Both the position numbers and the translations under genes were made by a program. Positions 24,196-33,045 of a stretch of 40,713 nucleotides of DNA are shown one piece after another (position 1 is the first letter of the stretch; each line of letters starts with the position of its first letter). The notes beneath the pieces are model-generated. The model ran no database searches. It saw nothing but the letters and a program-made list of their open reading frames with translations, and was not told the DNA's origin. The DNA lies in the NCBI GenBank assembly GCA_024277055.1, contig JAJRVZ010000153.1:1-40713 (forward strand), in the 5' to 3' direction. This stretch comes from Calditrichota bacterium (GTDB lineage Bacteria; Calditrichota; Calditrichia; JAJRVZ01).

Positions 24196-25826
24196 TGACA
24201 AAAACGCAATTCAATAAATGCTTTATCTATCCGCTGCTGATTCTTTTCTTCGGTAGCGTCCCGGCGACGGCGCAGGATGATATGCAGCGTCTCATCATTT
24301 TTTACACCAATGATGTTCACGGCGGTATCACCGAACAGGAAGCCGATTTTTTGAATCCGGATTTTCCACCGATCCTGGGCGGCGGCGCGGCGGCGGCGAA
24401 TATTATTTTTCGGGCACGCAAAGAAGCGGAAAAACGGGGTGACATTGTGCTGGTGCTGGATGCCGGCGATATTTTTCAGGGAACGCCGCTGGGCACTAAA
24501 ACCGAAGGGCAGGCGATAATCGAATATATGAACCGTGTCGGTTACGACGCGGCAACAGCCGGAAATCATGATTTTGATCTTGGCAAGGAAGTATTCATTA
24601 ATCTGACCAAAACCGCAAAATTTCCCGTCCTCTCTGCAAATCTGCTGGACCGGGAAACCAGGAAAGTTTTTTCTGCGGTAAAACCCTACACCATTATCGA
24701 ACGGGGCGGATTGAAAATCGGTATTTTCGGACTGTCCACCGAGGCGACGGAAAATATGAGTTTCCCCGATAATATTGCCGGACTCGATTTTTCCGCGGAA
24801 GCACCGGCCGCGCAGAAGGCCGTCGACGCCCTGCGTGAAAAGGGCGTTGATCTGGTTATCGGCCTGGTGCACATGGGATTGCCCTATGATGTCCAGGAAG
24901 GGTACGCCGACCTGAAAGAAGCACAAAAGCAGAATATTGTCAAGGCTTCCTATTTGAACGCCATGGAACTGGCCTCGATGATAACCGGAATCGATATCCT
25001 TTTCGGAGGACATATTCACCGCGGGTATCAGGAACCGTGGGAAGATCCGGAAAATCATACCCTCTGTTTTCAGAATTACGGAAACGGCGGTAACCTGGGC
25101 ATGACAATAATAAAAATCGACAAAGAAACAAAATCAATCGCCGGATACGAATTACCGGGACGCGACGGCAGTCTGCTGTTACTGACCGAAGATGAATTCT
25201 GGCCCGATCCTGAAATCGCTGCCGATATTAAACGCAAACAGGCCGAGGTGGAAAAAGGGTATGACGAAGTTATCGGATTTGCCGAGTTCAATATAACCCG
25301 TTCCGGGGAGGGAACGTCGCCGATGAGCATGCTGCTTTGTGATGCCATGCTCGAAGCAACACAGGCAGACTTTGCCATGACCAATTTCGGCGGTATCCGC
25401 GCAGAAATAAAGGCGGGGCCGATCACCCCGCGCGATCTGTTTAAAGTGATGCCCTTCGGCAATTCACTGGTGGTCATGCAGATGACCGGTGAATTTTTAA
25501 AGCAGGTTGTTGAAAGTCGCGTAGCCGGCCGGCATCGCGGTGTGGCCATCGGCGGCGGAAGGGTGGAATATGATACCTCCCGCCCGGACGGTAATCGCAT
25601 CACCTCGTTTATGGTCGGCGATTATCCGCTCTATCCGAAAAAAGTGTACCGTGTTACCGTAACCGATTACCTGGCCGAAGGTAATTCCGGCATGGACCTG
25701 CTGTTACAGGTAAATGAAGCCAATATCGCCCGGACGGGGATTTTATTGCGCGAGGCCGTGAGCCAGTATATTCAGAACCATTCACCGCTGCGAATCAAAA
25801 ACGACGGCCGCTGGATCAAGCACTGA
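24192..25826 (+). CDS. Exported 5'-nucleotidase / metallophosphatase (UshA family)
   Basis: A 544-residue protein with signal peptide ending near 'GSVPATAQ'. The N-terminal metallophosphatase carries the dinuclear metal motifs: 'YTNDVHGG' (Asp41, His43), 'GNHDFD', 'LVHMG' and 'GGHIHRG'. The C-terminal 5'-nucleotidase domain has 'NFGGIRAEIKAGPITPRDLFKVMPFGN' (split here) and 'YLAEGNSGMDLLL', which form the nucleoside-binding pocket. It would hydrolyse nucleotides to nucleosides and phosphate in the periplasm or at the surface. Its length matches UshA (550). It starts inside the end of the FadL-like gene (ATGA overlap), giving firm co-translation with an outer-membrane protein. Confidence 0.93.
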   Translation: MMTKTQFNKCFIYPLLILFFGSVPATAQDDMQRLIIFYTNDVHGGITEQEADFLNPDFPPILGGGAAAANIIFRARKEAEKRGDIVLVLDAGDIFQGTPLGTKTEGQAIIEYMNRVGYDAATAGNHDFDLGKEVFINLTKTAKFPVLSANLLDRETRKVFSAVKPYTIIERGGLKIGIFGLSTEATENMSFPDNIAGLDFSAEAPAAQKAVDALREKGVDLVIGLVHMGLPYDVQEGYADLKEAQKQNIVKASYLNAMELASMITGIDILFGGHIHRGYQEPWEDPENHTLCFQNYGNGGNLGMTIIKIDKETKSIAGYELPGRDGSLLLLTEDEFWPDPEIAADIKRKQAEVEKGYDEVIGFAEFNITRSGEGTSPMSMLLCDAMLEATQADFAMTNFGGIRAEIKAGPITPRDLFKVMPFGNSLVVMQMTGEFLKQVVESRVAGRHRGVAIGGGRVEYDTSRPDGNRITSFMVGDYPLYPKKVYRVTVTDYLAEGNSGMDLLLQVNEANIARTGILLREAVSQYIQNHSPLRIKNDGRWIKH

Positions 25827-26193
25827 CAGGCCGGAGAGAAACCGAAAAATATTTTCAATTAAATAACCCTGTCCGGAATAATGTATTTACAGCAGGGTTG
25901 GAATAAAATTAACAGATAAAACCCTTCAGGGATTTTACATTTGCCGAAAAACACCAACCGGGAATAAGGGATTGGAATTATGGCAAATATCTGCGTAAGA
26001 ATTCACTTTAAATTTGTATTCGCCGTTCCAGGCCGGGAAAGTATAACTGTACATGACTGCAAAAATCAAATATTCAGTTACCTAACGAGTTCCAATCAAT
26101 ACAACCCGATAATTTTCAATCGCAACAATTAACAGGTTTCAGGAATATCAATCCCGTTCGGTAATAAAACAGATTTTATTTTGAGGAGGGAGC
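25827..26193 (+). promoter_or_regulatory. 367-bp leader region with alternative hairpins
   Basis: No gene is visible. AACCCT (25865-25870) can pair with AGGGTT (25894-25899), which could instead pair with AACCCT (25920-25925). A compact hairpin AAAACCC-TTCA-GGG-A-TTTT (25918-25936) could be a weak terminator for the envelope locus. 'TAAATTTG' at 26009-26016 resembles the TAnnTTTG element. A strong ribosome site GAGGAGG precedes the ATG of the dehydrogenase. Confidence 0.3.
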
Positions 26194-27828
26194 ATGAGCA
26201 CGTCTTTTTCAATCAGTCCGGCCGGAGAGAAATTCACATTACCCACTGCGGAAGAGCATAAAAAAGAGTTTGAGCGCATTCGTGAGCGGGTGGCGGAGCA
26301 ACGTAAAACGGGCCGTGAGATCGTCGTTGTTATGGGGGTGGGTTTTGTAGGTGCGGTAATGGCGGCCATCGTTGCCGACACTACCGATGAAAAAGGAAAA
26401 CCCTCAAAATTTGTAATAGGCATGCAGCGTCCCAGTGTACGAAGTTTCTGGAAAATTCCCCTGCTCAACCGGGGCGTCTCTCCGGTCAAGGCGGAAGACC
26501 CCGAGGTAGACCCGATGATCCGGCGGTGTGTGCTGGAGAAAAAAACGTTGATGGCCACCTACACCTACGATGTGTTGTCGCTGGCGGATGTGGTGGTGGT
26601 GGATGTTCAATGCGACTATCTGAAAGAAGAGTTGGGCAATGTTCGCAGCGGCAGCACCGATATGGCCGCACTGGAAAACTCCATTGCCGTTATCGCCGGG
26701 CACATTCCTGCCGATGCGCTGGTCCTGATTGAAACGACTGTTGCGCCGGGAACAACCGAACAGGTCGCCTATCCGATCATGAAAAAGATATTCCGAAAGC
26801 GGGGCATTGAGAGCGATCCCCTGCTGGCCCACAGCTACGAGCGTGTCATGCCGGGACGAAATTACGTGGCCAGTATCCGGGATTTCTGGCGGGTATGCAG
26901 CGGCATCAATGAACAGGCGAAACAGAGGGTGGTGAAATTCCTGAATGAAGTTCTGAACACAAAGGAGTACCCGTTGACGGTAATGGACCGGCCGATAGAA
27001 TCGGAGACTGCAAAAATCGTGGAAAACAGCTATCGGGCAACCATTCTGGCCTTTCTAGATGAATGGAGTCTCTACGCCGAACGCAACGGCGTGGATCTGA
27101 TTAAAGTAATCAAGGCCATAAAAATGAGGCCCACGCACAACAATATTATTTTCCCCGGACCGGGTATCGGCGGTTACTGTCTGCCTAAAGATGGCGGGCT
27201 GGGTGTCTGGGCCTACAAACATATTCTTGGTTTTGAAGATGATATTTTCAAAATCACCCCGCAGGCTATTGATATCAATGATACCCGCGGATTACATGTG
27301 GCCCAGCTGACACGCGACGCCCTGCGCAACATGGGGCAACCGATCGCTGCGGCTGATATTCTCGTACTGGGCGCCGCCTACCGGGAAGACGTGGGCGATA
27401 CCCGGTACAGCGGCTCGGAGATCGTCATCCGAAAACTGGCGGAAATGGGCGCTGAAATAAAAGTGCACGATCCCTATGTGGAACACTGGTGGGAATTTGA
27501 ACAGCAGGATACTTATCCCGGAGAGGGACACAGTAAAGCCCGCTTTTTCCGCAACCAGGAGAAACTGAAAGAATTGCGCATTGAACAGGATTTGAAAACA
27601 GCATTGAATGATGCCGAGGCGGTTATTTTCGCTGTTCGGCATGAAGCTTACCTGAATCTTGATCCCGATGAAGTGGTACAAAATATCGGACACCCGGCGG
27701 CGATCATTGATTGTTTCGGCATTTTATCGGATGAACTGATCCGCCGTTATTTTGAACTGGGTTGTGAAGTGAAGGGCCTGGGTCGCGGACATATTCAGCG
27801 CCTTAAGGAAGAAGTGCGCAGTAAATAA
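26194..27828 (+). CDS. Nucleotide-sugar (UDP-sugar) dehydrogenase
   Basis: A 544-residue protein of the UDP-glucose/GDP-mannose dehydrogenase family. The NAD-binding glycine motif 'MGVGFVGAVMAA' lies at 47-58, the middle domain has 'LIETTVAPGTTEQVAYPIM' (179-197), 'ETAKIVENSYRATILAFLDEW' (split here; Lys274, Asn278), and the catalytic cysteine is Cys329 in 'GPGIGGYCLPKDGG'. The C-terminal domain has 'ILVLGAAYREDVGDTRYSGS'. It would oxidise a UDP-hexose or UDP-HexNAc at C6 to the uronic acid for surface polysaccharide. It is about 100 residues longer than usual, mainly through a 45-residue N-terminal extension and an insert around 80-120. The acidic residue that normally ends strand beta-2 appears replaced ('VIGMQRP'). 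The exact sugar is not predictable, and no polysaccharide genes adjoin it. Confidence 0.88.
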   Translation: MSTSFSISPAGEKFTLPTAEEHKKEFERIRERVAEQRKTGREIVVVMGVGFVGAVMAAIVADTTDEKGKPSKFVIGMQRPSVRSFWKIPLLNRGVSPVKAEDPEVDPMIRRCVLEKKTLMATYTYDVLSLADVVVVDVQCDYLKEELGNVRSGSTDMAALENSIAVIAGHIPADALVLIETTVAPGTTEQVAYPIMKKIFRKRGIESDPLLAHSYERVMPGRNYVASIRDFWRVCSGINEQAKQRVVKFLNEVLNTKEYPLTVMDRPIESETAKIVENSYRATILAFLDEWSLYAERNGVDLIKVIKAIKMRPTHNNIIFPGPGIGGYCLPKDGGLGVWAYKHILGFEDDIFKITPQAIDINDTRGLHVAQLTRDALRNMGQPIAAADILVLGAAYREDVGDTRYSGSEIVIRKLAEMGAEIKVHDPYVEHWWEFEQQDTYPGEGHSKARFFRNQEKLKELRIEQDLKTALNDAEAVIFAVRHEAYLNLDPDEVVQNIGHPAAIIDCFGILSDELIRRYFELGCEVKGLGRGHIQRLKEEVRSK

Positions 27829-27846
27829 CAGAAAAGGAAAAACAAT

Positions 27847-28377
27847 ATGAAACCGGTGGATATACCGATCAGGAATTTTACGGCACGGATAAACATGCTG
27901 TGGGACGAACAGTGGTTTCTGCTCAGCAGTGGCGATTTTAAAAATGATGATTATAACACGATGACCGTGTCATGGGGATTTTTCGGAATTCTCTGGCACC
28001 GGCCCTGTGCTATTGTGGCCGTTCGTCCGCAACGCTACACCTTTGAATTTATCGAAAAGAACGACGATTTTACTTTATGTGCTTTTCCTGAAAACTATCA
28101 CGACGATCTGAATATCCTTGGCAGTCGCTCGGGCAGGGATGAAGACAAAATCGGCTTAACCGACCTGCACCCGTGTGCGGCAAAGGTGGTTTCATCACCG
28201 GCCTTCAGCGAAGCGGAACTGGTCGTTGAGTGCAAAAAGATTTACAGCGATGATTTCGATCCGGCGCATTTTATCGATCCGACGATTGAGGAAAATTATC
28301 CCCAGAAGGACTACCATCGATTTTATATCGGTGAAGTTGTAAAGATCAGCGGAATTGAAAAATATCGTTCAGCTTAA
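27847..28377 (+). CDS. Flavin reductase-like domain protein
   Basis: A 176-residue protein of the flavin reductase-like (FMN-binding split barrel) family. Visible signatures: 'YNTMTVSWGFFGILWHRPCAIVAVRPQRYT' (split here), where the Thr/Ser-rich strand binds FMN phosphate, then 'FTLCAFPENYHDDLNILGSRSGRDEDK' (split here). It would bind FMN and either reduce it with NAD(P)H or serve as a flavoprotein of unknown redox role. It lies 18 nt after the dehydrogenase gene, so they are probably co-transcribed, though no functional link is obvious. Confidence 0.88.
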   Translation: MKPVDIPIRNFTARINMLWDEQWFLLSSGDFKNDDYNTMTVSWGFFGILWHRPCAIVAVRPQRYTFEFIEKNDDFTLCAFPENYHDDLNILGSRSGRDEDKIGLTDLHPCAAKVVSSPAFSEAELVVECKKIYSDDFDPAHFIDPTIEENYPQKDYHRFYIGEVVKISGIEKYRSA

Positions 28378-28615
28378 CCGCCGCGGCCGGATTTCGGGGT
28401 AACGGTGTCATCCGAAGGTTAATGCCGGAATTGATGCACGCGGTACAGCAGGAAAAGTTCGCCGCCCTTTGCCTGAGTGTGGACCGGGTCGATTTTGTCC
28501 GATACGTTATGAATCGCAGGGTTTGGCAAAGCCGGGGAATCCGGAACCTCCCGGACGATGCGAAAACAACTTTGAATCCCGGCTGAACTGTTTTGCATTT
28601 TCGAGTGGTTTACCA
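28378..28615. other. Convergent spacer, GC-rich, with two unconvincing short ORFs
   Basis: This 238-bp spacer lies between the flavin reductase and plsX. It has coding-like composition rather than the AT-rich character of other spacers. On the plus strand, a 54-codon ORF (28422-28586) follows a GAAGG ribosome-site-like string. On the minus strand, a 66-codon ORF (28419-28619) starts in an ATGA overlap with the plsX stop. They overlap, so at most one is real. Neither matches a family I know. It may be a decayed gene. Confidence 0.35.
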
Positions 28616-29665
28616 TCAAACTTCGGCGAAATCGAGGGCATGACGCTGGTTGAAATCGCCGATGGCGTCTTCAATTTTTGCGCAGATATTCTGCTTTGAC
28701 GAATTGGCAGCCACGTGAATGGCGTTGGCGATGGCTTTGGCGTTGGAACGGCCGTGGGCTTTAATGGCCAGTTTGCGAAAACCGAGAATCGGAGCACCGC
28801 CGTATTCAGTGTAGTCGGTGCGTCGTTTCAATTTTTTAATGCCCGGCGCCAGTAACGCCAGTCCGATCTTCCAGGCAAATTTTTTCTTGAAGGCATACTT
28901 GCCGGTCTGTTTAACTACGTCGGCCACACCTTCCATCATTTTGAGTACGACGTTGCCCATAAATCCTTCGGTAACGACCACATCGGCCTCACCCTTCGGA
29001 ATGTCTTTACCTTCGATATTGCCGATGAAATTCAATTCCGGAGTATTGCGCAGCAGCTGGTAAGTTTGTTTGAGAACGTCGCCGCCTTTGGTTTCTTCTT
29101 CTCCGATGTTCAGCAAGCCGATGCGCGGTTGTTCGACGCCGAGAATATCGGCAACATAAAAATTACCCATAAATGCAAAATGGACCAATTGTTTGGCGGT
29201 ACATTTCAGGGTTGCGCCGACATCAAGCATCAGGGCAAAACCGCGTCTGTTGTGGTTGAATTTGGCGGTAGGGTAAACGGTGGCGAGAGCGGTGCGTTCA
29301 ATTCCTTCGATAACCGGTATGTTTTTTGCGGCCGATAAAATGGTGGCGCCGGTATTTCCGGCACTGACAAGCGCATCCACTTTTCCGTCATTAACCAGTC
29401 GCGAGCAGATATTGATGCTGGCATCGGTTTTTTCCTTTACTCCGACTTTGGGATCTTCATCCATTTCAACCCAGGAATCGGTATGAATAATTTCAAAGGA
29501 AGCACCGGAACCGGCTTTTTGCAATTCTTCCTCTATCTGTTTCTGATCACCGACCAGCGTGATTTCCAGATCACTGTCCTGCTCGGCTGCCCTAATGGCA
29601 CCGCGGATGATTTCTCCCGGTGCGTGATCGCCACCCATGGCGTCCAGAGCGATGCGCTGCGCCAT
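28616..29665 (-). CDS. plsX: Phosphate acyltransferase PlsX
   Basis: A 349-residue protein with the full PlsX pattern: 'IALDAMGGDHAPGEIIRGA' at the start, 'ALVSAGNTGATILSA', 'LMLDVGATLKCTAKQLVHFA', 'VGLLNIGEEETKGGDVLK'-type segment ('IGLLNIGEEETKGGD'), 'VVTEGFMGNVVLKMMEG' and 'GGAPILGFRKLAIKAHGRS' near the end. PlsX converts acyl-ACP to acyl-phosphate for phosphatidic acid synthesis with PlsY. A strong ribosome site (GGGAGGA) precedes the ATG. The usual neighbours rpmF, fabH and fabD are not here; plsX stands alone between a convergent and a divergent gene. Confidence 0.96.
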   Translation of the reverse strand: MAQRIALDAMGGDHAPGEIIRGAIRAAEQDSDLEITLVGDQKQIEEELQKAGSGASFEIIHTDSWVEMDEDPKVGVKEKTDASINICSRLVNDGKVDALVSAGNTGATILSAAKNIPVIEGIERTALATVYPTAKFNHNRRGFALMLDVGATLKCTAKQLVHFAFMGNFYVADILGVEQPRIGLLNIGEEETKGGDVLKQTYQLLRNTPELNFIGNIEGKDIPKGEADVVVTEGFMGNVVLKMMEGVADVVKQTGKYAFKKKFAWKIGLALLAPGIKKLKRRTDYTEYGGAPILGFRKLAIKAHGRSNAKAIANAIHVAANSSKQNICAKIEDAIGDFNQRHALDFAEV

Positions 29666-29807
29666 TTTTCCTCCCTGTTTTTAGGAAATTGAACATTCTA
29701 AAAATACTAAACTTAGCGGGTAAATTGCAAGCTGAGCCAAATAATTCAGCCGTTGCATTTAATAATCCTGTTTTGCAATTTAATCTCTTTAATCAAAGGT
29801 CCTGTGA

Positions 29808-30773
29808 ATGGGAAGAAAGGTATTGATTACGCAAAATATTCCGCAGGCAGGAATCGATCTGCTCCGGGAAAAAGGATTTACAGTAACAATCGGCCGAACC
29901 GGAGCTGCATTTTCCGGTGGCGACCTGAAGGAATACGAAGCCCTGCTGCCGTTGTTGACCGACAAAATAGATGAAAAGATATTGCAAAAGATGCCCCGTC
30001 TGAAAATTATCGCCAATTATGCCGTTGGATACAATAACATCGACCTGGAGGCTGCCACAAAAAGGAACATAGCGGTAACCAATACTCCGGGCGTATTGAC
30101 GGAAGCTACCGCCGACCTGACATGGGCCTTACTGATGGCGTTGGCACGGCTCATCCCTCAGGGTGATCGACTGATGCGTGAAGGAAAATACGGCGGGTGG
30201 GATCCGATGCTGTTGCTGGGAGCGGAAGTATACGGCAAAACGTTGGGAATTATCGGGCCCGGGCGTATCGGCAGTGCGGTGGCAAAACGCGCGGTTGGAT
30301 TTGATATGCGTATCCTTTACTACGGCCGCACCGTAAACACCGTACTGGAACAGGAGACCGGCGCAGAAAGAGTTGATTTTGATGCGTTGCTCGAGCAGGC
30401 GGATTTTATATCCCTGCATGTACCCTTGACCGGTGATACACGATACCTGATCGACCGTCCTCAGCTGCTGAAGATGAAAAACAGTGCTTTTCTCATCAAC
30501 ACTTCCCGCGGGGCGGTAATAAATGAACGGGCGCTTGTGGAAGCATTGAAAAATGGATTCATCGCCGGCGCCGGACTGGATGTATTCGAACGGGAACCGC
30601 TGCTTGCGCCCGGTCTGGCTGATCTGGAAAACGTTGTGCTGTTACCGCATATCGGCTCGGCAACCGTCACGGCGCGCACCCGAATGGCGGAAACTGCCGC
30701 AGGAAATATCATTGATTTTTTTGAGGGACGGAGACCACGAAATCTCGTTAATCAACTCGACCTTTCCGACTAA
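29808..30773 (+). CDS. Glyoxylate/hydroxypyruvate reductase (D-2-hydroxyacid dehydrogenase)
   Basis: A 321-residue D-2-hydroxyacid dehydrogenase. The substrate loop 'ANYAVGYNNIDLEAA' (69-83), the cofactor motif 'GIIGPGRIGSAVAKRA' (147-162) and the catalytic triad Arg234 ('INTSRGAVINE'), Glu263 ('DVFEREP') and His281 ('LPHIGSAT') are complete. After the second Rossmann strand the sequence is 'YYGRT' rather than an acidic residue, as in NADPH-using glyoxylate reductases. It should reduce glyoxylate or hydroxypyruvate to glycolate or D-glycerate in the cytoplasm. It diverges from plsX over 142 bp of AT-rich DNA. Confidence 0.92.
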   Translation: MGRKVLITQNIPQAGIDLLREKGFTVTIGRTGAAFSGGDLKEYEALLPLLTDKIDEKILQKMPRLKIIANYAVGYNNIDLEAATKRNIAVTNTPGVLTEATADLTWALLMALARLIPQGDRLMREGKYGGWDPMLLLGAEVYGKTLGIIGPGRIGSAVAKRAVGFDMRILYYGRTVNTVLEQETGAERVDFDALLEQADFISLHVPLTGDTRYLIDRPQLLKMKNSAFLINTSRGAVINERALVEALKNGFIAGAGLDVFEREPLLAPGLADLENVVLLPHIGSATVTARTRMAETAAGNIIDFFEGRRPRNLVNQLDLSD

Positions 30774-30988
30774 CATCGCAGGACAGTGAAAAGCCGGTAA
30801 TTTGTCGTTTGTTACGGTCCTGGCTGCAACTGAAAATATCCTGCGGCACAGCTGACAAGTATTTTAAAACGAAATTAAGCCGATGCCTGTTTTTCAATAA
30901 AATTTATTTTCGTAATTTATACGGCCCGGAGGAAAACAAAAGAAGGTATAATGCGTAAGGACAGGAATCTTCCCGCAAAATAATTATT

Positions 30989-30993
30989 GGAGG
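30989..30993 (+). promoter_or_regulatory. Ribosome binding site fixing the start of the M3 peptidase
   Basis: GGAGG lies 5 nt before ATG 30999. It overlaps the TTG (30987) used by the ORF track, so that upstream start is wrong and the protein begins 'MKFFRPIS'. Confidence 0.8.
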
Positions 30994-30998
30994 TTTCA

Positions 30999-32912
30999 AT
31001 GAAATTTTTTCGTCCGATTTCCGTTAGAAAACCATTGTTTTTAACATTGATTGTTTTACTAATGACAGGAATCAGTATGCAGGCAGCGGAACCCAAAAAG
31101 AATCAGTCGCGCGACAGTATCGCCGACAAGTACAAATGGAATATTGCCGATTTGTTTGCTTCAAATGACGAATGGAAGCAGAAGAAGAATGAAGTTGATG
31201 GGCAGTTTGAAAAGATAGCATCCTATAAGGGTTTGCTGGGGCAGTCGGCGGCAAGGCTGTACGAAGCCCTTGAATTCTACCATAATGTGGAAAAGGAATT
31301 TGCCCGCTTAATGATCTATGCCAATTTGCAAAGTGACCAGGATACGCGCGTGTCGGAAAATCTGGCCATGAAACAGGAAATGGGGCAAATGGGCACCAGG
31401 CTTGAAAAAACCGCCGCATTCATGGAACCCGAAATTCTGGCCATTCCCGATGCGGCCATCGAACAATTTTTCAAGACCGAACCGAAACTGGAAAAATATC
31501 GCATGTATATCGATGATATTCAGCGGCGCAAGGCACATACGCTGAGCGAACCGGAGGAGAAGATTGTTGCCGAAGCCGGGCGCATGTCCGGTACCGCGCA
31601 GGAGATTTATTCCATTCTCAGTAACGCCGATCTGCCTTATCCGACGATCAAACTTTCGGACGGGCGTGAAGTACGACTGGACGCCCAGGGGTATTCCGGC
31701 AGCCGGGCCAGCAATGTTCGTGAAGACCGCATTAATGTTTTCAATTCGTTTTTCGGAGCACTGGACGGCTATCGCCGTACCTTCGGTACCGAACTGAATG
31801 CGGAAGTGCAGAAAAATATTTTTTACAAAAATGTTCGTAATTACGAGTCATGTCTGCAGCGGGCGCTGGATAAAAACAATATCCCGGTATCCGTTTACCA
31901 TAAATTGATCGAAAACGTAAACAAGAATCTGCCGACCCTGCACCGTTATCTGAAACTGCGCAAACGCATGCTGGGCGTTGAAGAGTTGCACTATTACGAT
32001 ATGTACCCCTCGCTGGTACCGAACGTTGATTTGAAAGTCAGCTGGGACGAAGCCACCGAAGAAATCAAAAAAGCATTGGCCGTTCTCGGGGAACAATACG
32101 TGGCAACCCTGGACAAGGCATTCAACAGTCGCTGGATCGATGCTTTTCCGAATCCCGGCAAGCGTTCCGGCGCCTATTCCAGCGGCGGCGCCTACGACGT
32201 GCATCCGTACATCCTGATGAATTACAACGGGCAGTATGACGATATGAGCACCCTGGCGCACGAACTGGGTCACACGATGCACAGCTATTTTTCAAATAAA
32301 AACCAGCCCTATGTAAACGCCAGCTACCCGATTTTTCTTGCGGAAGTGGCATCGACGGCCAATGAGGCCCTGCTGATGGATTACAGTCTGAAAAAAATAA
32401 AAGACCAGGATAAGCGCCTTTCGTTGCTGGGCAATTATCTCGAGGATTTCCGTACCACGCTGTTCCGGCAGACCCAGTTTGCAGAATTTGAGCTGAAAAT
32501 CCATGAACTGGCGGAAAAGGGTGAAGCGCTGACCGGCGACAAGTTCACGGAAATATATCTGGATATTCTGAAACGGTATTACGGGCATAATGAGGGTGTG
32601 ACGGTTATCGACGATCTGTATGGTATCGAATGGGCTTATATCCCCCATTTTTATTACAACTTTTATGTTTTCCAGTACAGCACTTCCTTCACCGCTTCGC
32701 AGGCGCTGGCGGAAAAAATGATACACGGCGGACCGGAGATGGTGAAGAAGTATCTGAACTTCCTTTCCAGCGGCCGCAGCGATTACGCCATTCCGACGCT
32801 CAAAAAAGTCGGGGTGGATATGACGACCGACGAGCCGTTCAACCTGGCGATGAAAAAAATGAATGCTGTAATGGATGAAATTGAGCATATTCTGGACGCA
32901 AAAGGAAAATAG
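30999..32912 (+). CDS. Exported oligoendopeptidase F-type M3 metallopeptidase
   Basis: About 637 residues from ATG 30999. The N-terminus is a signal peptide ('KPLFLTLIVLLMTGISMQAA'), so the enzyme is exported, unlike most PepF proteins. The N-terminal domain ('KYKWNIADLFASNDEW', 'SRAREDR'-like 'NVREDRINVFNSFF') and central 'LHYYDMYPSLVP' match PepF. The zinc site is HELGH at 421-425, with the downstream Glu ligand in 'LAEVASTANEALL'. It would cut medium-length peptides in the periplasm. A long, separate upstream region (225 bp) and a strong downstream terminator make it a single-gene unit. Confidence 0.93.
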   Translation: MKFFRPISVRKPLFLTLIVLLMTGISMQAAEPKKNQSRDSIADKYKWNIADLFASNDEWKQKKNEVDGQFEKIASYKGLLGQSAARLYEALEFYHNVEKEFARLMIYANLQSDQDTRVSENLAMKQEMGQMGTRLEKTAAFMEPEILAIPDAAIEQFFKTEPKLEKYRMYIDDIQRRKAHTLSEPEEKIVAEAGRMSGTAQEIYSILSNADLPYPTIKLSDGREVRLDAQGYSGSRASNVREDRINVFNSFFGALDGYRRTFGTELNAEVQKNIFYKNVRNYESCLQRALDKNNIPVSVYHKLIENVNKNLPTLHRYLKLRKRMLGVEELHYYDMYPSLVPNVDLKVSWDEATEEIKKALAVLGEQYVATLDKAFNSRWIDAFPNPGKRSGAYSSGGAYDVHPYILMNYNGQYDDMSTLAHELGHTMHSYFSNKNQPYVNASYPIFLAEVASTANEALLMDYSLKKIKDQDKRLSLLGNYLEDFRTTLFRQTQFAEFELKIHELAEKGEALTGDKFTEIYLDILKRYYGHNEGVTVIDDLYGIEWAYIPHFYYNFYVFQYSTSFTASQALAEKMIHGGPEMVKKYLNFLSSGRSDYAIPTLKKVGVDMTTDEPFNLAMKKMNAVMDEIEHILDAKGK

Positions 32913-32946
32913 TACTGCGAAAATAAACCCCTTGAAATACAACAGG

Positions 32947-32974
32947 GCCCGTCTGCTTGCAGGCGGGCTTTTTT
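32947..32974 (+). terminator. Intrinsic terminator after the M3 peptidase gene
   Basis: GCCCGTCTGC-TT-GCAGGCGGGC can fold into a 9-10 bp GC-rich stem with one G-T pair and a small loop, followed directly by TTTTTT. It lies 35 nt after the peptidase stop codon. Confidence 0.92.
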
Positions 32975-33045
32975 ATTGAATTTTACCGCAGAATAACGAA
33001 TGAAACGATGTTGAATCAAAATGGAAAAAACCGCAAATTCAAATC

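Noticed and set aside
24174-25058. 294-aa minus-strand ORF
   Set aside because: It is antisense to the 5'-nucleotidase metal-binding domain and has no recognisable features.
30949-30954. TATAAT upstream of the M3 peptidase as a sigma-70 -10 box
   Set aside because: It is a perfect hexamer, but no -35-like hexamer lies 16-18 bp upstream and the string is likely by chance in this AT-rich stretch.
30987-30998. TTG start of the M3 peptidase in the ORF track
   Set aside because: The TTG overlaps the GGAGG ribosome site; ATG 30999 has ideal spacing.
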